Under the pieces are notes generated by a model. The model was not told the origin of the DNA, ran no database searches, and saw only the letters and a list, made by a program, of their open reading frames with translations. Shown here one piece after another: positions 1-11,759 of a stretch of DNA of 64,000 nt. The stretch's first letter is position 1; each line of letters opens with the position of its first letter. The DNA comes from Pyrrhosoma nymphula (Eukaryota; Arthropoda; Insecta; Odonata; Coenagrionidae). The DNA lies in contig OY754328.1 in the NCBI GenBank assembly GCA_963573305.1, positions 40,477,822 to 40,541,821 of the forward strand. The letters are read 5' to 3'. The translations under genes were made by a program, and so were the position numbers.

Positions 1-728
1 GTGGGCAGGGTGTTGTGTCTGGTAGCGGTGGGAGCAAGGCCCCTGCGGTCGTCATCACACGGAATTCATCACACGAAATCCTTGCTCAGGAATAGAGGCA
101 ACTACAGCACCAGAGGAAAAGAGGATGCAGAGGAGGAATGCAACAATTAGAATAGGCACGTGGAATGTTAGGAAATTTGCTAAGGGCGGGCAAGCTAGAG
201 AATATAAAGCAAGAAATGGAGAGGGTGGGTGTAAACATCATGGGTCTGGGTGAAGTAAGATGGAAAGATAGTGGGGACCACTGGAGGAATGGCTATGGAG
301 TGATATTTAGTGGAGGGAATGAAAGCCAGTGCGGGGTTGCTTTCGCAATGAACAGGTAACGTGGTAAAAAAGTAGTGTATACAGAATAGGTGAGTGATAG
401 GATTAGAGTCATTGAACTATAGGCAGATCCAACGAATGAAATTATAATCCAGGTTTATGTGCCTACCTTTAATCATAGAGAGGAGGTCGATGGTGTATAC
501 TATCAGCTAGAGGAAATAATCAGTAGTATACCTGGGAGTAAGCACTTGGTAGTAATGGGGGATTGGAACGAGGTGGAGGGTAAAGGAAGAGAGGGGCGGG
601 AGGTAGGCGATTACGGGCTGGGAAGGAGTTATGACCACGCTGAGAAAGCTGTGGAGTTTTGCAGGAGAAATATTATAGCAGGTTACAAATACATGGTTTA
701 GACATCATCCTCGACGTAGTTTACAGTC
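1..728 (+). mobile_element. RTE-like LINE fragment: AP-endonuclease domain, frameshifted
   Basis: Two frames together encode the start of an endonuclease/exonuclease/phosphatase fold: GLGEVRWKDSGDHWRNGYGV near 240-300, then VMGDWNE near 553-573 and GLGRSYDHAEKAVEFCRRN near 617-670. These are the catalytic E and D-x-N blocks of the LINE endonucleases usually annotated as craniofacial development protein 2-like. It carries frame breaks and stops and ends at a junction with an oppositely oriented LINE. Confidence 0.75.
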
Positions 729-729
729 G

Positions 730-2655
730 CATGCTGGGGAAATTCCTTATAAGGAAACTTTCAGCAATTTCCACTGTAGTTACACCGGCAAGCTTCCCTA
801 GATGCTTCCCATGCTTTCTTCACTCCCACTAATTCCGTTACAGACGTATTCTTCCCCACAATGGTGTCACGATGATGTTTATTCTGCATACCATTTTTAA
901 CATCCTGGTCACCGGCACTTTTATTACGAATGGATTGGTTATCCAGCTTGTCCTTCGTAAAATTCTTTATCTTATTCTTACCGATAACCTTACCCAGTTG
1001 TTGGATTCCACTGTACAATTGTCATCTTCAACGTTCTCACAGATCACAGCGTTTAAGGCTGGATCGCCTGAATCATCACGATTGACACCTATCAATGACT
1101 CCCTAACTAGGGAAACACTATGGGAATCAGCAGTTAGGGAATCACTAGGAGGGCCACTAACAGCTTTTTTGCCAGATAATCACATCTTATCTTTTCCAAG
1201 GAAGTTTTAGATTTGTTAGTCATAAGTTGGGCACCCTCCGTAAAGGGGACCTTACAACTTGGCTTCGGGACCAGGGTTGTTTACATCTGCCTTAGCGTCC
1301 TGCAGGTAATTCCATAGGACATACAGGACGATACACAACAGAATGCATGTGGCACCACCATAGCAACATTCTCAACGTTGTTCACATTTTGAAGGCCGTA
1401 TGTGCTTGCAATGAAAATCAAGTCTACTTTAATAATAGGTTTAAAACATGCTCTTTCAAATGAAAATGATTCAAAAGAATATCCAGAAGGTCTTTCTTTC
1501 GTAAGAGCGTGCAGAAAATAAACTATTTTTGTCGTTTTTTTCGAATGTCACCCTCAAAGTTGTCCCTATTAATAGGGTCTTATATGCCCATGATGAAAAA
1601 CCAGATATACTTTTTTAGAGGGTTGATAATGTTCTCTTTCTAATAAAAATGATCCAAAAGAAATTCCAGAGGGTCTTTTGTTGCAAAAGCGGGGTGAAAA
1701 TACCCTATTTCTTATGTTTTTACAAACATTTCCAAATTTGGCTCAATTTTTAAACTAATGGAAAGCTGTAGGAAGATGAAATTTTATATTTGTAAACCAT
1801 ATGTTGATATGTTATCGCATGCAAAATTTCTTGTTGATTATTCCTTTACTTCCTGAAATATAAAAAGCCAAAGTTTTAATTTTTTTTTCGATCTGCAATT
1901 TTTCAGGCCAGTTTTGCCCCAAATTTTCTGCAAGGAGGTCGCTCTTCCAGTTATTTTCATTATTTTGTTTAATAGAGTGCATAAAGTTGTACAAGATAGC
2001 CAATTTTTGTTTCTCTCATCAAAATATCCCCTGAGATACTATGCCTCAAAGTTACCGAAATCTCATAGTCATACTGAAGAAGGCTGCAACATGGGATCAA
2101 ACAAAGTACTATATCTCAGCAAGTATACCATCAGCGTACATAAAAATTTACAAATGTTCATTGAAGGTATATTTAAATGTCCATATAAAATTTCATTGAA
2201 ATCTGTGATGGTCGAGTGGGGACCACCACTTTGCATGGAATGACCCAGCAGTGAGTTATTAATCGAACGAAGTTCATTGCAAAGAAGTTCAATTTGGGAG
2301 AATTGTATCTTCATATTTCCGATGCTCTCAAGCAGGCTAGTTTTTAGGAGTTCCACCATCTTTCCAACGTCACTCTGGTTTTCCACAGCAACACTAGAGT
2401 ATTTCTTCAACTGAGCAAATTTGGCAGGAAGGTGTTGTTAAACAAGCTTTACACCAATGAACTAATTCCCGAGATTAGTTTCCTGCATTTTCCCGCATTC
2501 AAGCCAGCTTTAGATAGAGAAGTACATTGCATATGAAATTTCGATAAGCAACGGGATTCACATGTAATAATTTCACTGTTATCATCAAGTACTTCGGAGC
2601 AAACCGTACTCTGATCAGTATGGGCGGCCGTATTGGCGATGGATGGAGAGATCAT
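730..2655 (-). mobile_element. Jockey-like LINE ORF1 remnant (PHD-like finger, coiled region), interrupted by a repeat
   Basis: Reading the minus strand, 2655-2449 has a Cys/His-rich stretch (TVCSEVLDDNSEIITC, CLSKFHMQC) like the PHD-type finger at the start of jockey-group ORF1. Then 2410-2250 encodes a helical segment (MVELLKTSLLESIGNMKIQF). After an inserted non-coding repeat the reading resumes in pieces at 1210-735 (SLIGVNRDDSGDPALN). Several stops make it non-functional. The family call is by pattern only. Confidence 0.5.
1215..2246. repeat. Interspersed non-coding repeat ending in catggaatgaccc
   Basis: AT-rich non-coding sequence with an internal partial duplication (about 1455-1535 resembles 1630-1715: cc-aaaagaa-at-ccaga-ggtctt). 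It ends with the motif tgcatggaatgaccc at 2232-2246. The same terminal motif ends the repeats at 17578 and 18146 and occurs inverted at 43906, so it marks a dispersed family. The left boundary is uncertain. Confidence 0.45.
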
Positions 2656-3320
2656 AGATTATATTGTAATAGGGCAAAATCGCTGGCTGGCTGGCTGGGT
2701 CAGAACTTTGGAATAAAATAATTATGCTGTGGAAGTCTAGGAATACCCTGGAGATTTTAACTTCCCATGAGCTGCCACTGTGAGATGTGTTAATTTTTAG
2801 GGTCTATATCACCTTGGTAGTTCCAAGGGACTTGCCATTGTGTTGTTTTTTTTTGTGGTTTTGCTTGGAATGTTGGAATGAGAGTAGGCCTGTCTTCATT
2901 TTCCCGGAATGTGTTTATTCAACATACTGTCTGGGTGGATGTAAATTGGGCAGCTCTGGTAAAATTTATTTGGCCATGACTGGTATGGTAATTGTGATAG
3001 GAATGCACTGTCCTGGCTTTGCAAATGTGGCAGCTTTGACACCTGCCTAATGCATGGCTGTTATACACTTCCGATGATTAAGTTCTACTATATTATGTTG
3101 CTATAAGACTTGAGTGGATGTCAAGGCATCTAAAAATCAACTGTTTGGAAACCTGTACAGCAAACAGTGAAGATAACTAGGCAGTGTATGGAAGATTCAT
3201 GGTGTATTAGGTATAGACATCCTCAAAAGTTTCCATTTTTTAACCCATATGTCCTCATGCCCGGTGGAGGACAGTTGGCAGCCCAAAATGAGCGGGCACT
3301 CTTTGGCTGTTGTTTTTCAG
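2656..3320. other. Intron or upstream sequence, no feature recognised
   Basis: It contains a short ggctggctggctggg run near 2683 and otherwise unremarkable AT-rich sequence. No coding segment with plausible splice borders or transposon hallmark was recognised. Confidence 0.4.
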
Positions 3321-3494
3321 GTGGGCCCAGACCACCAGTTCAGCAGCTACCCTGCGGAGTGCAAGACTGAGGAGGAGGCAAGGGAGGTGGCAGCACAGGA
3401 TGCTGTGGAGTCTCTCGAGAGGATATATGGAGTGCTTGGAGAGTCACTACCAATCACGGTAGATGAGAACGTCTTGGTTGATCGAATCGCCCAG
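3321..3494 (+). CDS. TDRD7-like exon 1 (first visible): double-stranded-RNA-binding-like segment
   Basis: 58 codons, phase 0 at both ends. The acceptor is a pyrimidine-rich tract ending tttttcag and the donor is cag|gtgagg. The peptide has an FSSYPAEC strand followed by a helix rich in E/A (EEEAREVAAQDAVESL), reminiscent of the last strand-helix of a dsRNA-binding fold. In TDRD7 proteins this kind of segment sits between LOTUS domains. That placement is inference. Assignment to the same gene as the later exons rests on strand, phase and order across a 12-kb intron, so it is less certain than the Tudor exons. Confidence 0.65.
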
Positions 3495-3784
3495 GTGAGG
3501 TTCCAACAATCCTTGGACTTGTGTTTTGAATTTTAGTGCACCATGCAAATTGAGTGTGAAAGTATCCAGTATGAACATTTTTTATGTGCACCTATGCTTG
3601 AAAATGACTGCATATGTCAAAATATAAGCCCCCCATTTTTTCATTAATTATAGGCTTTAAAATGTGCAGGGGGTGGCTATTAATATCAATATGCTACTAC
3701 AACTTAAATCAGTAAGTGCAATATTCCACGGAGGAAAAATAATTCGCTGAGTGCTTTAACCACATCATAACAAAAATCCACAGG

Positions 3785-3905
3785 GGAGAAGGACACCTCG
3801 GTAGCTTAACTGGTTAAAGCACTCTGTGGAAAATCGAGGGATCTGGGTTCAAATCCCGGTCAAGGCGAATGATTTTTCCTCTGTGGAATATCGCACTGAA
3901 GTGCA
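3785..3905 (+). repeat. tRNA-derived SINE-like relic
   Basis: It has an A-box-like stretch (tagcttaactggttaaagc at 3802-3820) and a B-box (gggttcaaatcccgg at 3845-3859). The spacing resembles a tRNA gene, but there is no acceptor stem pairing, which suggests a SINE head rather than a tRNA gene. The flanks carry matching ccacggaggaaaaata (3727) and inverted tttttcctctgtgga (3872) stretches, so the core sits in a larger inverted-repeat unit. Confidence 0.6.
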
Positions 3906-4703
3906 CTTGCAGTTGACTCCGAAAAGGAAATACCATGGCTAATCCCAGTATTCTTAAAATTGGTTAAATTAGTAAATAAAGTTTTATTACTTAAGACTGG
4001 GCAAATTTTTTACATTAGAAACTCGAAAATACGAACTTCGAAATTACGAAATTTTGATTTTACGAAGCAAAATCTTCGGTCCCGACCAAAAGGGTATCTA
4101 AGTGTATGTAACAGTACGCGATATTACGAAATAACGAAGTTATAAAATTACGAACCTCTGATCTTGGTCCCGACGTGAAAAAGTTACTCGTTTATATGAA
4201 TAGTGATAGATCACAGTAACATTTCGGTGCTCCTTTGCAGAGTTAAACATCGAATTAATGATCGTCGCCAAGTACATTATGCACTGAATGTATTACCTGA
4301 ACGATATCTCATTTTTCAATGCTTAAATAGTAAAGGTGTGGTTTTGCTGGGGCGTCTGGCGTCCGTCCACAGTCAGAAGTCACTGACATACTCATCCAAT
4401 GTACAGTAAGTCCTCTACATACGAACCAGATGCGTTCCGAGAACTTGTTCGTAATTTGAAAAACGTTAGCCAGGCGTCGAAAATTATAGTTACTGTATTT
4501 CCTGGCCCATAAGACGCACTTTGTTTGCTCCAAAATGTGCTCTTCAATTGTTCGTTCGTCTTCTAAGACAAGCTGATTCGCCGGAAAAATACTATTTGGG
4601 GATGAATAAAACGTAGTCTTCAGAAACTTTGTGGTATTCCATCACAACAATTTATTACAGCGAGGAAACTTTTACAAACCACATAAAAAATAAACTCAAC
4701 CAT

Positions 4704-4737
4704 GACCCGGGTTTCAACGGCTAAGCGTCATCATCAG
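4704..4737 (-). ncRNA. Hammerhead ribozyme-like core (Penelope-like element type), copy 1
   Basis: On the minus strand the core reads CTGATGA, a short stem-loop (GACG..CGTT), GAAAC, four bases, GTC. This fits the conserved hammerhead core CUGANGA - stem II - GAAA - helix III - UH, with a two-pair helix III (A-U, C-G), as in minimal hammerheads of Penelope-like retroelements. The 3' side (rich in ttgttgtgatggaataccac) resembles the second copy's context. Activity is not known. Confidence 0.6.
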
Positions 4738-4872
4738 GTCAGATCGGATCTAAAGATCCGCGGGTATTACGTTTCTCCGGATACTGAAATCGGATCCTAA
4801 TTCATTAAAAAAAATCGGATCTGGATCAGATAAAAAAATTCACTCTAAAGAGTGGATACCATTAAAATCGCC

Positions 4873-5680
4873 CTAAATAACAGTCATCCTGTGTTGCGGC
4901 CGATGTAGGAACTAGTTGGAACCATGGAAGTTGGCTGCTGATGCTCTCGAAAGGGTCTATAGGATGTCCTCTAAAGGATATCCCAACTAGTGGAAACTAC
5001 CTGAGAAGTTAGGGCGGGTATGCTATGAGTGAAAGGTGATACGTTTGGTTCGCGTTCATAGCTGATAAGGAACTCCCAACGGGCAATGCCCCCCCCCCCA
5101 GCTTTTGGAAGCCACCTGGGAAGTTAGGGCGTGGGAAAGCGATGAGTGAAATGTGATGCGGACTCAAGAAAAAATATCACTTTACTCCGACCCCCTAACT
5201 ATGAGCGCCGAGGGTGAGGGGGAGAGAGAGAGAGGTGGAGGGGAGAGAGAGAGAGGTGGAAGAGAGGTGGAGGGGAGAGCAAGAGGCAGGCCAAGGACGC
5301 GTAGCCGTTCGCTGGACTGCCGGAAGCGCCAATGCTCGGCACGAATGCCTCTGGAAAAAAGTGCTGGACATCTTTGCTTTACACGACTACGGTAATTATA
5401 TTAAACTTGCGTACCAACTTGAGGAGTATCCGCATTGAAAGATGAACGATGCAGCTAGAACTTACATCAAAGCTCATTTTCGTATCACTTCTCATAGCCG
5501 AGTAGCTTTTCCGCGAAATGATCGATTTTAGGCAAGTTAACTAATTTTTTCTCCAATGTGGTTGATATAAAGTACGCACAAGTATTTATCAAGCCCTATG
5601 AAATAAGTTGTAGCAACATCCTTCCTGCGCCAAACTGTGAAAACAGAATTTCTTTATCTATTAGCATGGCGATGTAAAAG
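4873..5680 (+). repeat. Dispersed repeat family R, copy 1
   Basis: It starts with cctaaataacagtcatcctg and ends near ctttatctatta. The copy at 50999-51690 matches over most of its length in the same orientation, with internal reiteration of a ctgagaagttagggcg..gatgagtgaaatgtgat module. Copy 1 also contains a purine (GA)n tract at 5221-5275. No coding capacity or terminal inverted repeat was identified. Confidence 0.75.
5215..5280 (+). repeat. (GA)n-rich purine tract
   Basis: Low-complexity gggagagagagagaggtgg units occur twice in tandem inside repeat family R. Confidence 0.85.
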
Positions 5681-6313
5681 TCAACGGTCTAAAAATGGAT
5701 TTCCTGGCGTGGTATCCACTTCCAAAAGTGAATGATGCTTCCTATAAAAGGAAGTAAAAACAGATTAGAGTTCCGATTCTCTCTTCGTATGCGCCGATGC
5801 ACTACGTTATTTATCCCATTGATGTGACGATGCGTTTCAAAGCTCTCTCGGGTGCTACGCAACATAATTTCAGGTTGTGGAAAAATCATGAAGGAGTGCG
5901 AATTCAACCTCACAGCTACCACCGTTGTTAAAATTCGTCACGGAAAAGAGGGGTAGTACCAATCTGCGAGTTGCTGCACGCCGCACCGCCAGCTGCAACG
6001 GCAAAATAACTTATCCGGTGGCGCCAAATTTGAAATTCCTGAAAATAGGAATAATAAAACTCAGACAAATAAGTTGTTTTCAACTGACAATGAGTGCACC
6101 CTGTGGGCATGAATACACATTTAAATATACTTTCATGAATTATAACTTCGTAAATCATGCAAGTACATCGCGAGAGTACATCTTAATCTAAGGAAACAAA
6201 AAAAGAGCTTCATCGCGATGTTTTTGAAAGATACTCGTTCATACGAAATTTGATATTACGAAGTGCCGATTTTTCCGGTCCCGTCAACTTCGTAATTTTG
6301 AGTTTCTACTGTA

Positions 6314-7340
6314 ATAGTCTCTCCTCCCCCATTAAGCCTTCGGCATAGGGGCCTTTACAAACTACTTTCACCTCCCACGGTCCTTCACCAATATCTTCAT
6401 CTCCCTCTCCATCTTCCCTCTCCATCTTCCCTCTTCTCTTTGCGTACTCCTTTATTGTTCCCGTCCATGTCTCTCTTGGTCTACCTTTAATTCTACTTCC
6501 ATCTGGTTTAGCCTCCACTACTTACCTGGGGATTCTATTTTGGTCCATTCTAATGAGGTGTCCGTACCATCTTGTGTTTGTGAGTTTCTTTCCTGGAGTC
6601 TCTTTTGGTTTTATTTGTTATTCTCCTCGGGAATTACATTTCTGCTGTAGTTATTCTTCTTTCTGTTCTGGCTGTAATAAGCCAACCTTCGGAGCCATAC
6701 GGTAAATAAATTGTTTCATATATTTCAATTTTTGTGTATTTCTCTTTTTCCTATTAATGTGTTATTTATCTGGTAGTATACACTGTTGACTTGTTTTATT
6801 CTATGCTGTATTTCTCGAGTGATTTTCCCATTTTTGTGTAAATTGTTCCCAAGTATTTGTATTCTGTTACAGTCTATATTTTTTCATTTTCTATTAATGT
6901 GTTATACATCCAGAAGTCTATTTTTACATTTTCTATTTCATGGTCTCTATTATTTTCATTTTCTCTTTCTATCCCTTGAATGGTTTGCTCTTCTCTTCAT
7001 ATGTGCAGTTGTTTACTTTACTTTGAGTTTGCTGTCGTGGTGCTAATACCCCACTGATTTTCAGATTTTTGAACTAATTCTTGCACTCTTCCGGAATTTC
7101 ATCCGCCATCAGAGTGAATAGTAAGGACCACTCTCTTTTCAGGAATTCCCAGATTTCATTTCTCTTTACATTATCTAAGGCAGCAGTTACGTCTCAAAAT
7201 GCTACAAAGAGATATTTATTATAATCTATTGCTGACTGTTACTTAATTACAGTTCTTATTGTTTTTGTGGCCTTGTGTCTGTCGTCCAGCTCTGAAAGCT
7301 CCTCGTTCTTCTTGCATACACAGTTCTCAGCATTTTTCTA
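6314..7340 (-). mobile_element. RTE-like LINE reverse transcriptase tail, degraded
   Basis: On the minus strand, fragments of the RT palm (SAIDYNKYLFVAF then LDNVKRNEIWEFL near 7235-7130) are followed downstream by the C-terminal GRPRETWTGTIKEYAKRRG segment at 6480-6420. Many stops and shifts interrupt it. Together with the endonuclease piece at 1-728 this suggests the same LINE family. The Tigger element at 7344 is inserted at its 5' side. Confidence 0.7.
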
Positions 7341-7343
7341 GTA

Positions 7344-9157
7344 CAGTAGAATCCTGATTTAAGGTTTTTCAGGGGGGACAAAATTTAAAACACTAAATGC
7401 GGATAAACACTAAATGAGGACCTGTCATTTTTTTGAGGTTTTAGGGTCTGTAATGACTAGAACAGCTTTCTACGAAAAGAAAATATAATTTCAAGTCACT
7501 AAAAGGGGTCACATAAAACAATAAAAAATTTTCATTAGTTTTATATGCTCCCAAAGAAGGTTGGATTCAGTGACAAAATGAAAAATGAACCAAAAATGAA
7601 AATGCCTTAACAAAAAATACAATGCATTAGCCTTCTGACTCCTCAGGAATTCAATATCAATTTTAAAACTTTTAGGAGAGACTAATTATATTTCTGAACA
7701 GCTACTTTTTAAGTTCCTCAAACAGGGACTTTTTTGAGTGCTTACGACGCTTAGATAAAACACCCAATGCCGTGGATTCTCTTAAAATTGCTTCCCTTAT
7801 CATTATGATGTCGTTCAATGTTGTTACTGGCATGAACAGCTTCTTCGCCTCGTCAATTCTCTTTAAGTGAGGATTTTTATCCACCTCCTCAATAATTTTT
7901 CTCTGCTCTCTATAAACCAATAGCACCCAGGAGACTGGTACTAGTCGATCAGTGGTCTTGTTGAAGAGTTTTTTCTTGTAACACTGCTGACTCGACTGCT
8001 GTGGAACATATGATTTTCAAAGAAGTCACCAACTCTCTTTTCTGAGCCACTTCTCACTGGCCTCAAATGTGGCTATACGATACATTGTATTTTTTTAATC
8101 TGTTACGCAACTAACTAAAACCTTACTACCGACCATCCAACCCTAACTTGTACATGCTGTAATTTGAACCTTCAGGTAAAACACATTGTAATTCAACCCT
8201 CCCGCCTTTTTTTGTGTGGCCGTAACTTAATAATGGCATGAAGCTAACGTCAGCATTTTTTGGGGTTAAATTTTACTGTCGTCACTGTGGCACCTAATAG
8301 ACGTTGGCAATTTTCCTAAGAAAAATGGATTTAAGGAAAATTCCCACTGGGAATGTTAGTGTGGATGGTTATCAACTTTAAAAATTCTATTTTTGCACAT
8401 TTCTCAGTGGTCTCGATGCATTTTTACTACCCATTTTCTTCTGTAAAAGCGAGGTGTAGGCGGCTATGAACTCGAAAAATCATCATTAAAGACGAACGAA
8501 AGATAGACATTTCATTTCGCAAAATATTGATACTTTCCAATTATGAGAATATTAAGGATGGTACGACACAATGAGAATGCCTTATTTAGCTATCAATTAT
8601 GATTTGTAGCTCCGAGAAATTAAGCTGCTGTTGCACATGCAAGTTTCTCACATGGCGTGCAGTTCGACATTCATTTTTTCTACACAGCGCCCGGGAAAAT
8701 TTCGACTATTTCAACTGCGTAATATGGCATATCATCATTGAGTTAAACTTACTATTGGGGAAAATGCGGTTTTACATTTATGTATGTATTACCAAGAGCA
8801 TACAATATCTTAGTGTTGGTATGTTCATTATACATTCATTCATTGTACATATACAAGCATCTTAAAGCGAAACCTTAAGGATCGTCGACCTATTGAAAAC
8901 TAATACTGGTGATAGTCATCACTGATGTATGGATAATCATTTGCATGAATCATCATGAATAAACCTTAAATCGGGTAAAAAATGTTGTGCGGGATAATTT
9001 TTTACAACCTAGAATGCGGAAAAACGCAGAATGCGGAGATGCTAAATTAGGACAATTTTTACATTGTTTTTATAGGAAATGAATCGGGACCTCAAAAAAT
9101 AAACGTTAAATGCGGAAAAAACGTTAAATGCGAAGACATTAAATCCGGATCCGACTG
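7344..9157 (-). mobile_element. pogo/Tigger element, 1.8 kb, keeps only transposase N-terminus
   Basis: TA-flanked. The ends are CAGTAGAATCCTGATTTAA and (minus strand) CAGTCGGATCCGGATTTAA, followed by repeated aaatgcggaaaaacg motifs. A minus-strand frame, 7926-7702, encodes a helix-turn-helix of the CENP-B/pogo type (REQRKIIEEVDKNP, then TLNDIIM). The DDE catalytic part is absent, so this is an internally deleted derivative needing a transposase in trans. Confidence 0.85.
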
Positions 9158-9257
9158 TATTCGGGTATCTAATTTTAATGCTACTGTGGATTGACATATA
9201 TGGCTCCATAATTTTCACATTGTTGTTTTTTCCCTCTTATGCAATGGCACTGTTATA

Positions 9258-9484
9258 CAGTAAAACCCCTAAATTACACTTTTCCAGGGACCGTAGAAAA
9301 AAGTGTAAATTGCGGGAAAATGCAAATTGTGGGAAAGGTAGAATTTTCACTTTTCCATCCATGTTCTTTTCTGGAGATAAGGTGAAAATAAGAAACACTG
9401 ATAAACTGAAAAATAGCAGTGTCATAATTTATTCCTTGCACTATAAGCACTTCTCATTTATTTATATTTGATGAAAAAAATACA
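9258..9484. mobile_element. Tigger left end, interrupted by a piggyBac at TTAA
   Basis: It starts TA|CAGTAAAACCCCTAAATTAC and matches the first 220 bp of the element at 23076 (tagaattttcacttt..gataaactgaaaaa). Homology to that copy stops at 9485, exactly at a TTAA where piggyBac sequence begins. Confidence 0.8.
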
Positions 9485-10056
9485 TTAACCACTTGACTGG
9501 CATTAAATTTGGGTAAAATTTTTATTTTTAATTTCAATTAAATTTCAAGTCACAGTTTTGGGAATACATTTATTATCATTGCATGATGTTATAAGCCAAT
9601 TTTAAACAATACATTTTCAATAAATATCCTTTTTATTATAAAATTTTTTTTTCTAAAACTAAGCTCTTGTGTGATAGTTTTTAAAGCATGTAGTTGGACA
9701 CAAAGCCACATCACAATCTGGGCAGCGGAATCTTGTTTCCTTTTCTGCCCTGTTTTGAAGCACACAACACATCTCTTTGTGGGGAAGGCTTTTTTCTGTG
9801 TGGGCGGAATTGACTCGACAAAGTGCCTCTTATTCAGCCTAGCAGGGGAAGGAGTGTGGGAAGGAACTATTTTTCATACGTGCGGTTGCCCATACTTCAA
9901 GATTAAATTTTCTGCCAGAGTGATAAGAAAATTTTTCCTCACCAATTTTCCACCATTCTTTTTGTAAATTACAAATGAGTTGATATAGCAAATATCAATC
10001 AGGTGTCGAAATATTTTCATGTAATATTTGGAATGACGGCTTCTTGCAGTTTTACA
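9485..10056 (-). mobile_element. piggyBac-like element: 3' end and transposase C-terminus
   Basis: TTAA at 9485-9488 is followed by the presumed terminal ccacttgactggc. Upstream on the minus strand, 10056-9660 encodes the piggyBac C-terminal block: YYMKIFRHLIDICYINSFVI at about 10010-9950, then NKRHFVESIPP at 9835-9800 and the Cys-rich zinc-ribbon (FRCPDCDVALCPTTCFKNYH) at 9740-9680, reached by a frameshift. The remainder of the transposase is at 12101-13350, separated by LINE insertions. Confidence 0.85.
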
Positions 10057-10375
10057 TATAATAATAATAATTCTTTACTACGGGCAGGTGCCCAATTTCC
10101 AGAAGTGACATGAATACATGTAGCGTATGATTATAATAATGCATAAAGTGACAATACACAACAGAGAGGGGAAAAAAGATACACATTCATAGATAAACTT
10201 AGATACACAATATAGAAAGTAATAAGGAAAAAGTCATAAACTTTCAAAACAAGTCATAATTAATCTTAATGGAAGTAATTTTGTGCGAATAAAAAAGCTT
10301 ACAAAATTCTTAAGCATCTTAGTTACCTAGTCTTAATTTGATAGGCCTTCTCCTATAGACATCCGGGGAATCATG
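10057..10375 (-). mobile_element. LINE 3' tail (minus) inserted in piggyBac
   Basis: It begins with (taa)n at 10058-10072 followed by cggg-aggtgccca, the reverse complement of the LINE tail seen at 11583-11615 (gggtatatgcccgtaataaa..attatt). It is non-coding. Confidence 0.55.
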
Positions 10376-11620
10376 ATGTATATCAACATATGAGTTCATT
10401 GGGTATAAATGGAATGATGTGGAAATGGCTTCAAAGCTACCTGATTGGTCGTAAACAATTAGTAAAAGTTAAATCTACTACCTCACATTTGTTTGATGTT
10501 TGTTCAGGAGTTCCTCAGGGTTCTCACCTTGGGCCAGTTCTATTTTTGATTTTTATAAATGATATTAGCTATGCCATCTCTCCTATTCCACATTTAATAT
10601 ATGCCGATGACATTAAAATATTTACTGTAGTGAAGAACCCACAGGAATGTCACAAACTAAATGAATGTCTATTGAAAATTAGTGATTGGTGTGCCCAAAA
10701 TTTTATGACCATAAATATGTATAAAAAAATGTAGTGCAATCTCCTTCCATCATAAAAAATCTCCCACTCTATTTGACTATTCCATCAATGGTGAAGTTAT
10801 CCCTAGAACGGATGTAATCAAGGACTTAGGGGTTCTTATTGATGAATGTTTAACTTTTAGTTACCATATCTCATCTCTTGTTAGTAAGTCTTTTCGTATG
10901 TTAGGCTTTATTACTAGGATTACTAATGAATTTAAAGACATTAATATATTAAGAAACTTATACATATCATTAGTTCGTCCTATTTTAGAGTATGAATCCA
11001 TTGTTTGGAACCCACATTATAAAATTTATATTAATAGCTTAGAAAAAGTGCAAAAGAAATTTTTAAGAATTGTAAATTATTATGCTGGATTTTCAACACT
11101 TGATGTCCCATATGCAGAAACAATGCAGATATTGAATTTAAAGCCACTTCATGTTCGACTAAATTTTGTTGAATTGCTATTCCTATATAATCTATGCAAT
11201 GACTTTATTAACTGTCCATCCCTACTTCAATTGATCCCATTTAATGCCACATTTTCCACCACCAGAAGCACAAAATTATTCTATGTTAAATACTGTAGTA
11301 GAAATTTCACTTTTAATTCACCATTAACCAGGATCCCTCGACTATATAATTCCCTTATTGGCAACATTGATATTTTTAACGATAAACATTCCATATTTAA
11401 GAAGTGTATTTTATCATTGTCGAATTCTGTCTGACCTCATGTTATTTGAGCAATATCTTTTGTTATAATATAATTCATATTCTAGTGGTCCTTTTCTCAT
11501 GTAATACTTATTATTTTAAGAATATTTTATAAATTATTAAGAGTTATATTGAAAGAAATGTACATGTCTATTCTAAATTGGGTATATGCCCGTAATAAAC
11601 TTTTATTATTATTATGATAT
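10376..11620 (+). mobile_element. Jockey-like LINE, 5'-truncated RT
   Basis: 10390-10734 encodes the RT palm end: SGVPQGSHLGPVLFLIFIND then YADDIKIF, the catalytic YADD box. A frameshift at about 10735 is followed by 10745-11434 with the thumb/C-terminal region (VIKDLGVLID, SLVRPILEYESIVWNP, KVQKKFLRIVNYYAGF). The 3' tail ends with gggtatatgcccgtaataaactttt and (att)n. The truncated 5' end and the A/T-rich short repeat tail are typical of target-primed insertion. It lies within the piggyBac transposase gene. Confidence 0.92.
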
Positions 11621-11759
11621 AAGCGAATTAAACAATCTTAAAATGTGGACAATAGGTTCATTAAAAGAATAATTTCTTCGACAATATTTGATATAATATA
11701 ATTTAGTTCTCCTGGTGCTTGTGAGTGATGCATCAAAATGCAATAATGCAATTAGAGGC

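Larger units (their letters stand above)
4013..6311. mobile_element. pogo/Tigger-type element with TA flanks, carrying a nested dispersed repeat
   Basis: The left end is TA|CATTAGAAACTCGAAAA at 4011. The right end reads, on the minus strand, TA|CAGTAGAAACTCAAAAT from 6313. The terminal 150 bp on both sides are built from variants of tacgaa/ttacgaaatt. No transposase frame is left. A separate repeat (4873-5680), shared with 51000-51690, sits inside. Confidence 0.65.

Noticed and set aside
3793..3868. Possible functional tRNA gene
   Set aside because: A and B boxes are present but the acceptor and anticodon stems do not pair properly, so a SINE head is more likely.
5153..5438. Arg/Glu/Gly-rich frames
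   Set aside because: They are produced by the (GA)n purine tract within repeat family R.
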